From Paenarthrobacter nitroguajacolicus (GTDB lineage Bacteria; Actinomycetota; Actinomycetes; Actinomycetales; Micrococcaceae): a stretch of DNA of 64,000 bases. This document shows, piece by piece, positions 15,020 to 23,658 of the stretch. Numbering within the stretch: position 1 is the stretch's first letter; each line of letters opens with the position of its first letter. The DNA lies in contig NZ_JAQPPK010000002.1 in assembly GCF_029952445.1 (NCBI RefSeq), forward strand, positions 62,001-126,000. The letters are read 5' to 3'. Both the position numbers and the translations under genes were made by a program. A model generated the notes under the pieces. The model worked only from the letters and a program-made list of their open reading frames with translations. It ran no database searches and was not told where the DNA came from.

Positions 15020-17052
15020 CTGTTCTGCGGCTCGCCCGCTCCGAACTCAAGCGCATGACCGGCGGGCTCCTGCCCAAGCTGACCATCCTCGCCCTGACCA
15101 TGGTTCCGTTGTTGTACGGCGCCGTGTACCTCTACGCTAACTGGGATCCGTACGGCAACCTGAACCAGATCGACGCCGCCCTGGTGGTCGAGGACACCGG
15201 TGCCACGTCGAAGGACGGCAGCGAGCTGCAGGCTGGCAAGAAGGTGGCCGACAGCCTGGTGGAAGGCCACGTCTTCAACTGGAAGCAGGTCTCCAGCGCC
15301 GAGGCCGCGGACGCGGGCGTGAAGACCGGCGAGTACGCCTTTGCGCTGCGCATCCCCAAGGACTTCTCCTCGAACCTGGTCTCCCCCGGAAGTTTCGACG
15401 CCGCCAACCAAGCCATGCTGCACGTCACCACCAACGACGCCAACAACTACCTCCTGAGCACCATCGTGGACAAGCTCACGACTGCCGTGCATTCCACCGT
15501 GGCCAAGGAAGTGGGCGAAGAAACTGCCAATCAGCTGCTCACCGGCTTCGGCACCATCCACGCGTCCATCGTGAAGGCCGCCGACGGCGCCTCCGAGTTG
15601 GCCACGGGTGTGGGAAAACTGAGCGACGGCGCCGCCACGCTCCACACCGGTACCAGCCAACTGGTCACTGGCGCGGACCAACTTGTTGCAGGCCAAACCC
15701 AACTGCGCGATGGCGCTGTGCAACTGAACACCGGAGCCAGCCAGTTGAGTTCGGGCCTTACTGAGCTCAAGAACAAGACGGCGACCCTCCCCGCGGATTC
15801 GCAGAAGCTCGCCGATGGCGCCGCCCAGGTGGCAGCTGGCAACGCGGAGCTGAACGCGAAGGTCCAGGAAGTGGTTGGGCAGCTGGACGCCGCGGACAAG
15901 GGCCTGCGCAACCGCGTGGTCGAATCCAACGCCCGACTCGTCACCGCCGGCGTGCTGACCCAGGAGCAGGCCGACAAGGTGCTGGCCGACTTCGATGCCG
16001 CAGCAGCGTCGAGTCCGGTCACCGATGCCAAGGCGAAAATCTCGGGTGACGCTGCCAAGATCCAGCAGCTCTCGGACGGCTCGGCTGCAGTGAGTGCCGG
16101 CGCCCAGAAGCTCGCTGCGGCAACGCCAACCTTGACCGATGCCATTTCGCAGGCAGCTGCCGGGGCCGGACAGTTGAACAGCGGCGCGGCAACGCTGGCC
16201 GCCGGCCAGCAGACCGCCCTGGACGGCGCAGCAAAGCTCGACGACGGCGCCCGCCAACTCGACGACGGCGCCGGACAACTTGCCAGCGGCGCAGTGACCG
16301 CTTCCGATGGTTCGCACACGCTGGCTACCGAGCTCGCCAAGGGCGCGGGAGATATCCCCAACCCGAACGATGAGCAGAAGAGCAGCGTCTCCAAAGTGAT
16401 CGCGGATCCGGTAGCAGTGAACAACGTCTCCCAGGCAAAGGCAGGTTCCTACGGCGCCGGCCTCGCGCCCTTCTTCCTCACCTTGGCCCTGTGGATCGGC
16501 GTCTTCATGCTGGTCCAGGCGATGCGGCCCATCACCCAACGGGCCCTTGCCTCGAACGCCCCCGCCTGGAAAATCGCCGTCGGAGGCTGGCTGCCGTTCT
16601 TCGTTGTCTCGGTGCTGCAGGCCACCATCCTCACGCTGGTGGTGGACCTCGGCCTCGGCTTGAATCCGGCCCACCCGATCGGGATGTGGCTGTTCATGCT
16701 GGCAGCCGTGATGGCGTTCAGTGCGATCATCCAGGGCATCGTGGCGCTGATGGGAACCCCGGGCAAGTTCGTGGTGCTTATCCTGTTGGTCCTGCAGCTC
16801 GTATCCTCGGGCGGCACCTTCCCGTGGCAGACCACCCCCATGCCGCTGCATGTGGTGCACGAGGTCCTGCCGATGGGGTACGTGGTCACTGGTATGCGGC
16901 ACCTGATCTACGGCGGTGAACTCAGCATGATCTGGCCTACGGTCCTGGGGCTGCTTGGATACACTTTGCTGGGAGCGGCGCTGTCGACGCTGGCCGTCCG
17001 CAAGCACAAGATGTGGACCCTCAAGACCCTGAAGCCGGAGATTGCAGTATGA
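15016..17052 (+). CDS. YhgE/Pip family membrane protein with LxxGAxxL heptad repeats
   Basis: A 678-residue protein. One transmembrane helix near residues 13-37 precedes a long extracellular part full of repeats such as SDGAATLHTGTSQL, LRDGAVQLNTGASQL and LDDGARQLDDGAGQL, which predict coiled coil. Five or six helices follow from about residue 480. This matches the YhgE/Pip family, which includes phage-infection proteins and the type VII protein EsaA/YueB and is often an ABC-2-like exporter subunit. Overlaps both neighbours by 4 bp. Transported substrate unknown; paired TetR genes usually point to drug or lipid export. Confidence 0.85.
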   Translation: MTVLRLARSELKRMTGGLLPKLTILALTMVPLLYGAVYLYANWDPYGNLNQIDAALVVEDTGATSKDGSELQAGKKVADSLVEGHVFNWKQVSSAEAADAGVKTGEYAFALRIPKDFSSNLVSPGSFDAANQAMLHVTTNDANNYLLSTIVDKLTTAVHSTVAKEVGEETANQLLTGFGTIHASIVKAADGASELATGVGKLSDGAATLHTGTSQLVTGADQLVAGQTQLRDGAVQLNTGASQLSSGLTELKNKTATLPADSQKLADGAAQVAAGNAELNAKVQEVVGQLDAADKGLRNRVVESNARLVTAGVLTQEQADKVLADFDAAAASSPVTDAKAKISGDAAKIQQLSDGSAAVSAGAQKLAAATPTLTDAISQAAAGAGQLNSGAATLAAGQQTALDGAAKLDDGARQLDDGAGQLASGAVTASDGSHTLATELAKGAGDIPNPNDEQKSSVSKVIADPVAVNNVSQAKAGSYGAGLAPFFLTLALWIGVFMLVQAMRPITQRALASNAPAWKIAVGGWLPFFVVSVLQATILTLVVDLGLGLNPAHPIGMWLFMLAAVMAFSAIIQGIVALMGTPGKFVVLILLVLQLVSSGGTFPWQTTPMPLHVVHEVLPMGYVVTGMRHLIYGGELSMIWPTVLGLLGYTLLGAALSTLAVRKHKMWTLKTLKPEIAV

Positions 17053-17681
17053 GCACCACCGAGCCTGCCGCCACCGGTACTGGAGAAAAGAAGCTCCGCC
17101 CCGGCCGGACCAACGCCACCAAGCAGCGCCTCTTTGAGGCGTCCATGGAATTGATCGGCGAACGTGGCGCTGCGGGAGTGACCGTGGACGAAATCGCGGC
17201 TGCCGCAGGGGTGTCCAAGGGGACGGTGTATTACAACTTCGGCAGCAAGTCGGACCTGATCGCCCAGCTTCTGCGGCACGGCGTGGACATCATGCTTGTC
17301 AGGCTCCAGGATGTCCAGGGACAAAGCGATGATCCGCTGGAATCCATGAAGAACATGGTGGGCCAGGCCATGGAATTCATGGACGACTACCCTTCATTCG
17401 CCCGGCTCTGGGTCAGCGAGAACTGGCGAACGCCCGGCGAATGGAGCGCTGTCTTTGCCGAACTCCGGGCCGAGCTTTTGGCGGTGATCGGGTCCGCGGT
17501 GGAACGCGTCGCGGCCGGCTACACGGTGGACGAGAACATCATCCGAGGCAGCCTGGAAGCCGCCATCTTCGGGGCCATCTTCGTGGTGGGCTTGGACCGG
17601 CAAACCTACAATCCGGAACGTTCGCGCGAACAGAGCGTGGCTGCGGTGATGACCATCATGCACGGTTACGTCATCAAGTAG
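17049..17681 (+). CDS. TetR family regulator of the YhgE/Pip operon
   Basis: A 210-residue TetR protein. Residues 14-70 hold the DNA-binding domain (TKQRLFEASMELIGERG, then VDEIAAAAGVSKGTVYYNF). ATG at 17049 overlaps the YhgE/Pip stop as ATGA. As last gene of the operon whose promoter contains a perfect TetR-like palindrome, it probably represses its own operon and releases on binding a compound exported by the system. Confidence 0.9.
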   Translation: MSTTEPAATGTGEKKLRPGRTNATKQRLFEASMELIGERGAAGVTVDEIAAAAGVSKGTVYYNFGSKSDLIAQLLRHGVDIMLVRLQDVQGQSDDPLESMKNMVGQAMEFMDDYPSFARLWVSENWRTPGEWSAVFAELRAELLAVIGSAVERVAAGYTVDENIIRGSLEAAIFGAIFVVGLDRQTYNPERSREQSVAAVMTIMHGYVIK

Positions 17682-17683
17682 CG

Positions 17684-17746
17684 CGTTGTGCGGCCTGCTC
17701 TGCGTTCCATGGCATGGCCATTGGACGCAGAGCAGGCCCCGCAACG
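17684..17746. repeat. Long GC-rich palindrome (dispersed repeat copy 3)
   Basis: CGTTGTGCGGCCTGCTCTGC and its inverted partner GCAGAGCAGGCCCCGCAACG face each other across a short CATGGC-containing loop, with over 20 paired positions and few mismatches. It starts 3 bp after the TetR stop codon and is the likely operon terminator. Related to the repeats at 5933, 12555 and 18447. Confidence 0.75.
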
Positions 17747-17794
17747 GTATGGAACTGCAATGTACGACGGCGTGGCGTGGCCACTTGGTCGGCG

Positions 17795-18439
17795 ATGATT
17801 AACCTCATGCGTCACATGGGGAACAGCGGGAAGCTTGCGGTGGTGGCCGCCTTCGTGTCGATGGGGCTGCTGGTACTTGCCGCCGTGGTGCTCGAGGAAC
17901 TCGTTTTGTATCTGTTCCTTGGAAGTGTCGCGCTCTGCTACCTGGCTTCCCTGGTGCAGCTTTTCAAGCGTCGGCGCTACTTTGTGATCCTGCTCGGCGC
18001 CGCCGGAACCAGCCTGTTCATCGGTTGCGGCATCGCCTTCCTTAGGATGTGGGGCATCGCGTTCACCCAGGATGCCAACGCCTTGGGCAGCGCAGTGAGC
18101 ACCAAGGATTCCGATATCTACTTCTATCTGGCCGCTGCAGCAGGCGTAGGGACCCTGGCCGTGATGTTCCTCGGAGCCGTGGTGCCTTCGTTCGGTTCGC
18201 GGACTGCGGCTCCGGCCAAACGGGCCACCCCTGCAGCACGGAAGAATCCGGCGCCCCGTAAGGTTGCCTCGCGTCCGGCAACACAGGCCAAGCGCCCGGT
18301 TGCCCCCGCCCAACGACCCACGGGCGCTGCGAAGCCGCCTGCTCCAAAGCGACCCGCAACGTCCCGCACGCCGGCGACGGCAGCCAAGCGGCCGACGTCG
18401 AACTCTTCCTCCCAACGCAAGCCGGCTTCCAAGCGCTGA
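17795..18439 (+). CDS. Membrane protein with basic Pro/Ala/Lys-rich C-terminal tail
   Basis: About 214 residues. Three or four hydrophobic helices (VVAAFVSMGLLVLAAVVL, LYLFLGSVALCYLASLV, FVILLGAAGTSLFIGCGIAF and a later YFYLAAAAGVGTLAVMFLG) are followed by a tail of about 80 residues made almost only of Ala, Pro, Lys, Arg, Ser and Thr. The tail resembles histone-H1-like or nucleic-acid-binding tails and may bind nucleic acid or acidic polymers. No known family recognised. Start is uncertain: ATG at 17795, 17807 or 17816. Flanked by palindromic repeats on both sides. Confidence 0.65.
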   Translation: MINLMRHMGNSGKLAVVAAFVSMGLLVLAAVVLEELVLYLFLGSVALCYLASLVQLFKRRRYFVILLGAAGTSLFIGCGIAFLRMWGIAFTQDANALGSAVSTKDSDIYFYLAAAAGVGTLAVMFLGAVVPSFGSRTAAPAKRATPAARKNPAPRKVASRPATQAKRPVAPAQRPTGAAKPPAPKRPATSRTPATAAKRPTSNSSSQRKPASKR

Positions 18440-18446
18440 AATCCTC

Positions 18447-18509
18447 TGTTGCAGGGCCGGCTCTGCGTGCTATTTCGGCTCCGAAGGGTGCAGAACGGGC
18501 CTGACAACG
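18447..18509. repeat. Degenerate palindrome in the 3' end of the EamA gene (dispersed repeat copy 4)
   Basis: TGTTGCAGGGCCGGCTCTGC and GCAGAACGGGCCTGACAACG form an imperfect inverted repeat. The right arm encodes the last residues of the EamA transporter, and the repeat separates two convergent genes, so it can end both transcripts. Confidence 0.55.
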
Positions 18510-19393
18510 TCTGTTTTGGTCCGCTTTCGGGAGAAGCCGAGTACGGCGGTGGCCACGCCGAGGAGCAGGATCAGGCCACCCATGACCTCGGCCGGGGTGG
18601 GGATTTCGTTCAGGACAAGCCACGCCGCCGTCATGCCAACCACCGGGACCAGGAGCGTGAACGGCACGACGTCGGAGCCCGGGTAAAGCGACAACAGCCG
18701 GTTCCAGATGCCGTAACCCACCAACGAGGCAAACACGGCCGTGTACACCGCGCTCAGGATAGTTGCCGGCTGCAGATCACTCAGGGTTGCCCACACCGCG
18801 TCGGGCCCATCCACCAGCAGTGACAACCCCGCCAACGGAACAGGCACCACTGCCCCGGACCACACCACCAGGCCCAGGCCGGATGCTGCCTTCGAATGCC
18901 GCGCCACCACGTTGCCGATCGCCCAGGACAACGCCGCCGCCAGCACGATCATCAGTGGCAGCACGGGTGCCACGGCACTGCGGCCCAGGGCAACGACGCC
19001 CAAGCCGGCGATGCCGAGCACGACCCCAACCATTTGCCTCCGATTAGGCTTCTCGCCAAGGAACCTGGCTGCGAGCAGGACCGTGAAGAGAACCTGCGCC
19101 TGCAGCACCAGCGACGCCAGGCCGGCGGGCATCCCGAGCGCCATGCCAAGGTACAGGAGGCCGAACTGCCCGGCGCTCATGAAGAGTCCGACGCCGATGA
19201 TCGCCTTCCAGCCGACATCCGGTTTCCGGATGAAGAAGATGAACGGAAAGACGACGAGCAGGAATCGCATAGCCACGAATAGCAGCGGCGGTACATCCCG
19301 GCCGTTCGTGTGCAGTCCGAGGTCGATGGCTACGAAGTTGATGCCCCACAGAATGGCGACAAGGACGGCAAGGGCAGAGTGGCGAAGGTTCAC
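18470..19393 (-). CDS. EamA/DMT family transporter
   Basis: A 307-residue protein with ten hydrophobic helices in two EamA halves, starting LRHSALAVLVAILWGINFVAI. The phrase AILWGINFVAIDLGL and the second-half SWAIGNVVARHSK are typical of the drug/metabolite (YdcZ/EamA) exporters of amino acids and metabolites. It is divergent from a LysR gene 72 bp away, an arrangement in which LysR usually activates the exporter. Its 3' end runs into a palindromic repeat. Substrate unknown. Confidence 0.88.
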   Translation of the reverse strand: MNLRHSALAVLVAILWGINFVAIDLGLHTNGRDVPPLLFVAMRFLLVVFPFIFFIRKPDVGWKAIIGVGLFMSAGQFGLLYLGMALGMPAGLASLVLQAQVLFTVLLAARFLGEKPNRRQMVGVVLGIAGLGVVALGRSAVAPVLPLMIVLAAALSWAIGNVVARHSKAASGLGLVVWSGAVVPVPLAGLSLLVDGPDAVWATLSDLQPATILSAVYTAVFASLVGYGIWNRLLSLYPGSDVVPFTLLVPVVGMTAAWLVLNEIPTPAEVMGGLILLLGVATAVLGFSRKRTKTDVVRPVLHPSEPK

Positions 19394-19431
19394 AGCTCAA
19401 CTCTGACCCTCTTTTGCATGAAGCACCAGCA

Positions 19432-19441
19432 TTGAATTCAA
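19432..19441. promoter_or_regulatory. Short palindrome between EamA and LysR genes
   Basis: TTGAATTCAA is a perfect 10-bp palindrome in the 72-bp divergent gap, flanked by inverted CATGAAG and CTTCATG elements. LysR proteins bind such interrupted dyads. Short, so support is limited. Confidence 0.35.
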
Positions 19442-19465
19442 CGGTCAACCCGGTAGATTTACTTC

Positions 19466-20377
19466 ATGATTGATATTTCGGCTTTGAGGGCGCTTGTTGC
19501 TGTGGAGCAGCACGGTTCGGTGGTGGCCGCTTCGGATGTCATGGGCTACAGCCCCTCCGCGGTATCCCAGCAGATCAAGAAGCTGGAGAAGCAAACGGGC
19601 GTGGCTGTCCTGGAGAGGAATGGCCGCGGCGTGCTGCTTACCGAACGTGGGCTGGCCCTTGCCGGATACGGCCGGCGGATCATGGGCGAACTCGAAGAAC
19701 TCCAGGCAACCCTCCTGGCTGATCCCGCCAAGCCGTCCGGGCTGTTGCGGCTTGTGGCATTCTCCACGGCGTGCCGCGGTTTGGTGGGGCCCGTCCTTGG
19801 ACGGATGGCTGCCGCACACTCCGCTTTGGACATCACCGTCCTGGCGGAGGATCCCCGTGAAGCCGTCCAACGTGTGGCCTCTGGCGAAGCCGAGCTCGCA
19901 GTGGTGCACAACTGGAACTCAGTCCCGCTGGTGATTCCTGAGAACCTGGCGCACGAGGACCTCTGCGTCGACCAAGCCGATGTCCTCCTCAACAGCAGCC
20001 ACCCTCTCGCCGCGAGTACCGCCGTCGAGCGTGAAGACCTGCTGGACGAGACCTGGATCAGCACCCCGGCGGGGGCCATCTGCAACGAAGCACTGTTGCA
20101 GATCTTCGCAGGGCTCGGACGTATCCCTGACATCCGGATTTACGATCCCGACTTTTCCACCCACATCGCCATGGTGGAACAAGGCGTGGCCATCGCACTG
20201 GTCCCCCGGCTTGGCAGGCCCCCGCTGCCGCCAGGGGTTGTTGCTGTTCCGGTGATCAAGCCCGTGCAGCAGCGGTCCGTGGGGATCGTGTATCGGAAGA
20301 CCATGACGGCCAGCCCCAACATCCGGCACGTTGTCGGATTGCTCCGGGAAGTCGCTACCGACGAGCTGCCGGGATAG
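19466..20377 (+). CDS. LysR family transcriptional regulator
   Basis: A 303-residue LysR protein. The N-terminal winged helix is LRALVAVEQHGSVVAASDVMG followed by SPSAVSQQIKKLEKQTGVAVLERNGRG; residues 90-300 are the effector-binding domain. Its divergence from the EamA exporter gene suggests it controls that gene in response to an exported amino acid or metabolite. The stop lies 6 bp from the convergent SixA-like gene. Confidence 0.9.
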   Translation: MIDISALRALVAVEQHGSVVAASDVMGYSPSAVSQQIKKLEKQTGVAVLERNGRGVLLTERGLALAGYGRRIMGELEELQATLLADPAKPSGLLRLVAFSTACRGLVGPVLGRMAAAHSALDITVLAEDPREAVQRVASGEAELAVVHNWNSVPLVIPENLAHEDLCVDQADVLLNSSHPLAASTAVEREDLLDETWISTPAGAICNEALLQIFAGLGRIPDIRIYDPDFSTHIAMVEQGVAIALVPRLGRPPLPPGVVAVPVIKPVQQRSVGIVYRKTMTASPNIRHVVGLLREVATDELPG

Positions 20378-20383
20378 CAGCAG

Positions 20384-20908
20384 TCAGTGGCGGGGAACCG
20401 TGAAGTGCGTCAGCCGCGCGTCCTGACCGTCGAGTTCAGCCCAGGACTTTTCCGTTTCCATGACCGTCAACGCGCTGGTGGGGTAACGGGTGGCGGCGTC
20501 CATGTAGGCGTCGTGGTCGGAGTCGCGTGAGGCCAGATGCATGGCAAGATCCTGCACGCCTGGCATATGCGAGATCACCATGAGGGTGGTCACGGTGTCC
20601 GGAACGTGGTTGATCACGGTCAGCATGCGGTTGGCAGAGGCGGAATACAGACCGTCTTCAAGCTTGGGAGTAGGTGCCTTCTCCCCCAGCTCGTCACACA
20701 CCCAGGTGCAGGTTTGCCGGGTTCTTAGCGCCGACGAACACAGGATGAAATCGGGGACCACGCCGTGCTTGAGCAACCATTTGCCGGCAAGAGGCGCCTC
20801 GCGGTGACCACGCTCCTCAAGGGGACGCTCATGATCGGGCACACCCACCGGCCAATCGGCCTTGGCATGCCGCATGATCACGAGTCGCTTGATGTGGTGG
20901 TCACTCAT
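20384..20908 (-). CDS. SixA-like histidine phosphatase
   Basis: A 174-residue histidine phosphatase. The phosphohistidine motif is LVIMRHAKADWP at residues 9-20, and the second catalytic histidine is in VISHMPGVQDL. Length and the RHAKAD sequence match SixA, which removes phosphate from phosphohistidine in signalling or PTS proteins; small phosphatases of the same fold acting on metabolites cannot be excluded. It stands alone between the LysR gene and a terminator-like stem. Confidence 0.85.
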   Translation of the reverse strand: MSDHHIKRLVIMRHAKADWPVGVPDHERPLEERGHREAPLAGKWLLKHGVVPDFILCSSALRTRQTCTWVCDELGEKAPTPKLEDGLYSASANRMLTVINHVPDTVTTLMVISHMPGVQDLAMHLASRDSDHDAYMDAATRYPTSALTVMETEKSWAELDGQDARLTHFTVPRH

Positions 20909-20967
20909 GAACCAACCCTATCCGCCCTCCTTAGCCGTGGAGGCCAATGCTCACTGACCAGGCAAGA

Positions 20968-21043
20968 CGAAAGGCGGCACATCCCGGCAGCGCCGTTGTT
21001 GCGTGAGGTACGAGCGCAGGCGCAGAGGATGTGCCGCCTTTCG
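20968..21043. terminator. Inverted repeat between SixA-like and winged-helix genes
   Basis: CGAAAGGCGGCACATCC at 20968-20984 is exactly complementary to GGATGTGCCGCCTTTCG at 21027-21043, a perfect 17-bp stem with a 42-base loop. It follows the stop of the minus-strand winged-helix gene and precedes the start of the SixA-like gene, and so can terminate the former. Seen directly. Confidence 0.6.
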
Positions 21044-21056
21044 GCGTTTCACAAGA

Positions 21057-21923
21057 TCAGATCGAGTATTCCGGAGCGGCCCAAACGATGACCTCGGGGT
21101 GCTCGTAGAACCGGTAGCCCTGGCCTCGGACCGTGCGGACCGTGTTGGCCAGGCGGCCCAGCTTGGAACGGAGGCGGCGGATGTGCACGTCGATGGTGCG
21201 CTCGTTCGGCACCTCTTCGGCATTGCGCCACAGCCCCTCAAGCAGTTCGTCGCGGCCAACCGTGCGGGTGCCGTTTTCAACGAGGTAGTTGAGCAGTTCG
21301 AATTCCTTGAACGTCAGGTTCAGCGACTCGCCATCCAGGTGCACTTCACGCCGGGCAAGGTCGATCAGGACGCCGGAGGGGCGCGCTTCCTGCTGCGGGG
21401 CCGGACGTGCGGCTTCTGCGCGCTGGCGGGAGGCCACGGTCGGGTCCCCGAAGGTGGAACGAACGACGTCGAGTGCGGACCCGGGTGCCCCGGCGGGGGC
21501 GACAGCGACGGCCGCGTAGCTCTCGGCGCCGGTCACCAGGGACTGGGCGTAGGCCCGGATTTCCTGGGCAAGCTTGGCAATGGAGGTGCCGGCTGCAGCT
21601 GCAGTCTCTTCGTCAATACCCATGTAGAGCACGAAGCCGCGGGCTACGTTGTCGTTGGCAACGGGGCGCAGCCTGTCCGATTGCGCGATCACCGGAGTGG
21701 GCGCGGTCATGGGCGCCGGCTCTGCGGTGGGTACTGCGCGCAATTGGCCATAAGAGTTGGGGTTGTAACCCTGCGGCACGTACCCGGGAGCCTGCTGGCC
21801 GGCGCCTTGCGGAGCGGGAGCATAGCCGGGGCGGTTGCCGAAGCCGGGCCGGAGCCCTGCGTTCGACGCGGCCTTGTTGGCGTTACGGACGGAGATGTGG
21901 ACGTATCCAGATGCAACTGACAT
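21057..21923 (-). CDS. Orphan OmpR-type winged-helix regulator without receiver domain
   Basis: A 288-residue protein. The last 95 residues are an OmpR/PhoB effector domain (LTFKEFELLNYLVENG, then ERTIDVHIRRLRSKLG and VRGQGYRF). The N-terminal part has no receiver: no phosphorylatable Asp pocket, but instead a Pro/Gly/Tyr/Gln-rich stretch (residues 25-65) and a short conserved-looking segment VARGFVLYMGIDEETAAAA near residue 93-112. It is therefore not a normal response regulator and may respond through protein contact. A 540-bp gap upstream separates it from the next gene. Family annotated in Arthrobacter only as winged-helix protein, function unknown. Confidence 0.8.
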   Translation of the reverse strand: MSVASGYVHISVRNANKAASNAGLRPGFGNRPGYAPAPQGAGQQAPGYVPQGYNPNSYGQLRAVPTAEPAPMTAPTPVIAQSDRLRPVANDNVARGFVLYMGIDEETAAAAGTSIAKLAQEIRAYAQSLVTGAESYAAVAVAPAGAPGSALDVVRSTFGDPTVASRQRAEAARPAPQQEARPSGVLIDLARREVHLDGESLNLTFKEFELLNYLVENGTRTVGRDELLEGLWRNAEEVPNERTIDVHIRRLRSKLGRLANTVRTVRGQGYRFYEHPEVIVWAAPEYSI

Positions 21924-22466
21924 GGAGTGCTTACCTCAAAAGTGAATAGCCGTCATCGCGGCTTCGAATGCTGAATGTCCCCGCAATGAGTTTGGGGAGG
22001 GGCGCCCAACGCTGGGCTAGGGGGCGAATGCCTGAAACTTCTTGGGGTGGAAAGTTAGGCTTGCATTCGACAACAGCGGTCATCATGGCCAGCGGGTGTG
22101 CTGGACCAGGTTGCTGCGGCTGCAGGTGCTGTTGAGTTCTTGTTCACATTGGAAGTGTGCAACGTAACAATGGCAACACGCAAGTAACAAAGCGTCGAAC
22201 CGTCCACATTTTGAGACGTAGAGGTCTATTGTGCTGCAAATCACAATTCCGTGGAGCCCTAAAATGAATGCCATTTCATTCGTCAACGGGAAGAAATATT
22301 AGCCTTCCAGTGAATTTTCTTCGGCAGATCGGGCATGATTCGCACCGTCACGACCCGCGAGGTACAGACTTCGGAATCTCACGATCTGAAACATATGTTG
22401 TCCAATCAGGATGCTCCTCGTCCTCGAATTTTTTTCTCAAAATCTGCTACAAGCGGTAGAAACTGC
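21924..22466. other. Long intergenic region with AT-rich half
   Basis: 543 bp upstream of the orphan winged-helix gene and downstream of the DUF5666-like gene. The half from about 22100 to 22460 is clearly less GC-rich than its surroundings. It has short T- and A-runs and no open frame with a plausible protein. It contains the near-palindrome ATGAATGCCATTTCAT around 22264. It probably carries the winged-helix promoter; nothing else can be supported. Confidence 0.4.
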
Positions 22467-23519
22467 TTACGACGACGTCCCTGAACCCTGGCTCGAGGTG
22501 GAACCTTGGCTTGAGGTTGTGGTGGTCAGGCGGATTGATGTGGCCGTGTAGGCATCACCTGACTTGGTGGCGGTGACGCGGATAGTTGCCCCTGCTTTTA
22601 CATCGGCCAGGGTGAGGGTGCTGGTGGTGCTGCCTCGCTGGCGGGTGCCTTGTGCCACGGCGGTGTCGCTGTTCAGGGCATAGGTCCGGGTGAAACCATC
22701 CTCACTTTTGACGGTCAAGGACGTCGAGGAAACGTCGCTGACCGTGCCAAGTTGATCCGCCATGGTCACGTATTCCTCATTCCGAAGCACCACATACTCG
22801 GAATGAATGGCCGCGTTGAGCCCGCCGGCCATGCCCAGCCCATCGGGAGCCATACCGCCCATCTGCCCCGGCCCCATCTGGCCAGTCCCACCCCCGGGAA
22901 GCGTTTGGCCCGTCCCGCCCTGATCTGTTCCTCCCTGGCCCGTTCCTCCTCCGGGAAGGGTCTGGCCCTGCTGCGCGCCGAATCCACCGGCGCCGGCCTG
23001 GCCGAGTGGAGTGTTCGCTGCGTTGGCCGAGCTTGCGCTGCCCATGGCATAGAAGCCACCTGCCGTTCCGGCCGCAACCACCACTGCGATTCCTGCGACC
23101 ATCAGCGTGCGCTTGGTTCCCCAGCGGTTGTTGCCTGCGCCGGTTTTCAGCGCGGTTGTGTTGTTGGCTCCCCATCCTTGGGCGTCCGACGGCGGCGCTC
23201 CCCACCCTGCGGTCGGCTGGGTCGTGGTGGGCTGGTGGGAAGGCTGGCTCGGCTGGGTCCCGTCGTTCGGCTCACTGTGGGCAGGTTCCGACCACGCCCA
23301 CGAGGAGCCCCCGCCAGGTTCCGCAGGAGCGACAGGGCTTGGCGATGCGGGGGTGGGTGTTGCCGGGGCGGGTGTTGCCTGCGTCGGCGTCTCCGGGCTG
23401 GGCGTGCTCGACGCGGCCCGGGACCCGCCGTCGAGCTTTGCGGGTTGGTTCGTACCATCCAAGCTACTGCGGTCCAGATTTGCGTCGTCGGGGTTGGCGG
23501 GCTGGTTCTGCTGATTCAC
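22467..23519 (-). CDS. Membrane-anchored secreted protein with DUF5666-like domain
   Basis: About 350 residues. A Pro/Thr/Ser/Ala-rich cytoplasmic region of about 145 residues leads to one transmembrane helix (TLMVAGIAVVVAAGTAGGFY), then a Gly/Gln/Met-rich linker, then a C-terminal domain with DVSSTSLTVKSEDGFTRTYAL and VKAGATIRVTATKSGDAYT, the beta pattern of DUF5666 proteins. Function unknown; the domain is typically outside the membrane. GTG at 23519 is preferred because GGAG lies 7 bases before it; TTG at 23531 is the alternative. It is divergent from the PhoP-like regulator, with the structured repeat array between them. Confidence 0.72.
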   Translation of the reverse strand: MNQQNQPANPDDANLDRSSLDGTNQPAKLDGGSRAASSTPSPETPTQATPAPATPTPASPSPVAPAEPGGGSSWAWSEPAHSEPNDGTQPSQPSHQPTTTQPTAGWGAPPSDAQGWGANNTTALKTGAGNNRWGTKRTLMVAGIAVVVAAGTAGGFYAMGSASSANAANTPLGQAGAGGFGAQQGQTLPGGGTGQGGTDQGGTGQTLPGGGTGQMGPGQMGGMAPDGLGMAGGLNAAIHSEYVVLRNEEYVTMADQLGTVSDVSSTSLTVKSEDGFTRTYALNSDTAVAQGTRQRGSTTSTLTLADVKAGATIRVTATKSGDAYTATSIRLTTTTSSQGSTSSQGSGTSS

Positions 23520-23658
23520 GGTGTTCTCCAAGTTTCTTCATGTCTGTGTACGCACCAGAGTCGAACCCGTTACTGTGCGGAGGCTGTGCTGCAGAAATGG
23601 CCGGCCTGTGACCTGCGAAAAGCAGTCCGGCCATGAGGCGAGGATTACCGCTTCAGGA

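Noticed and set aside
14764..17007. A 747-codon minus-strand frame opposite YhgE/Pip
   Set aside because: It mirrors the heptad repeats of the real gene; no homology and no ribosome site.
22083..22459. Short frames in the AT-rich intergenic region
   Set aside because: No ribosome sites, no protein-like composition and no homology.
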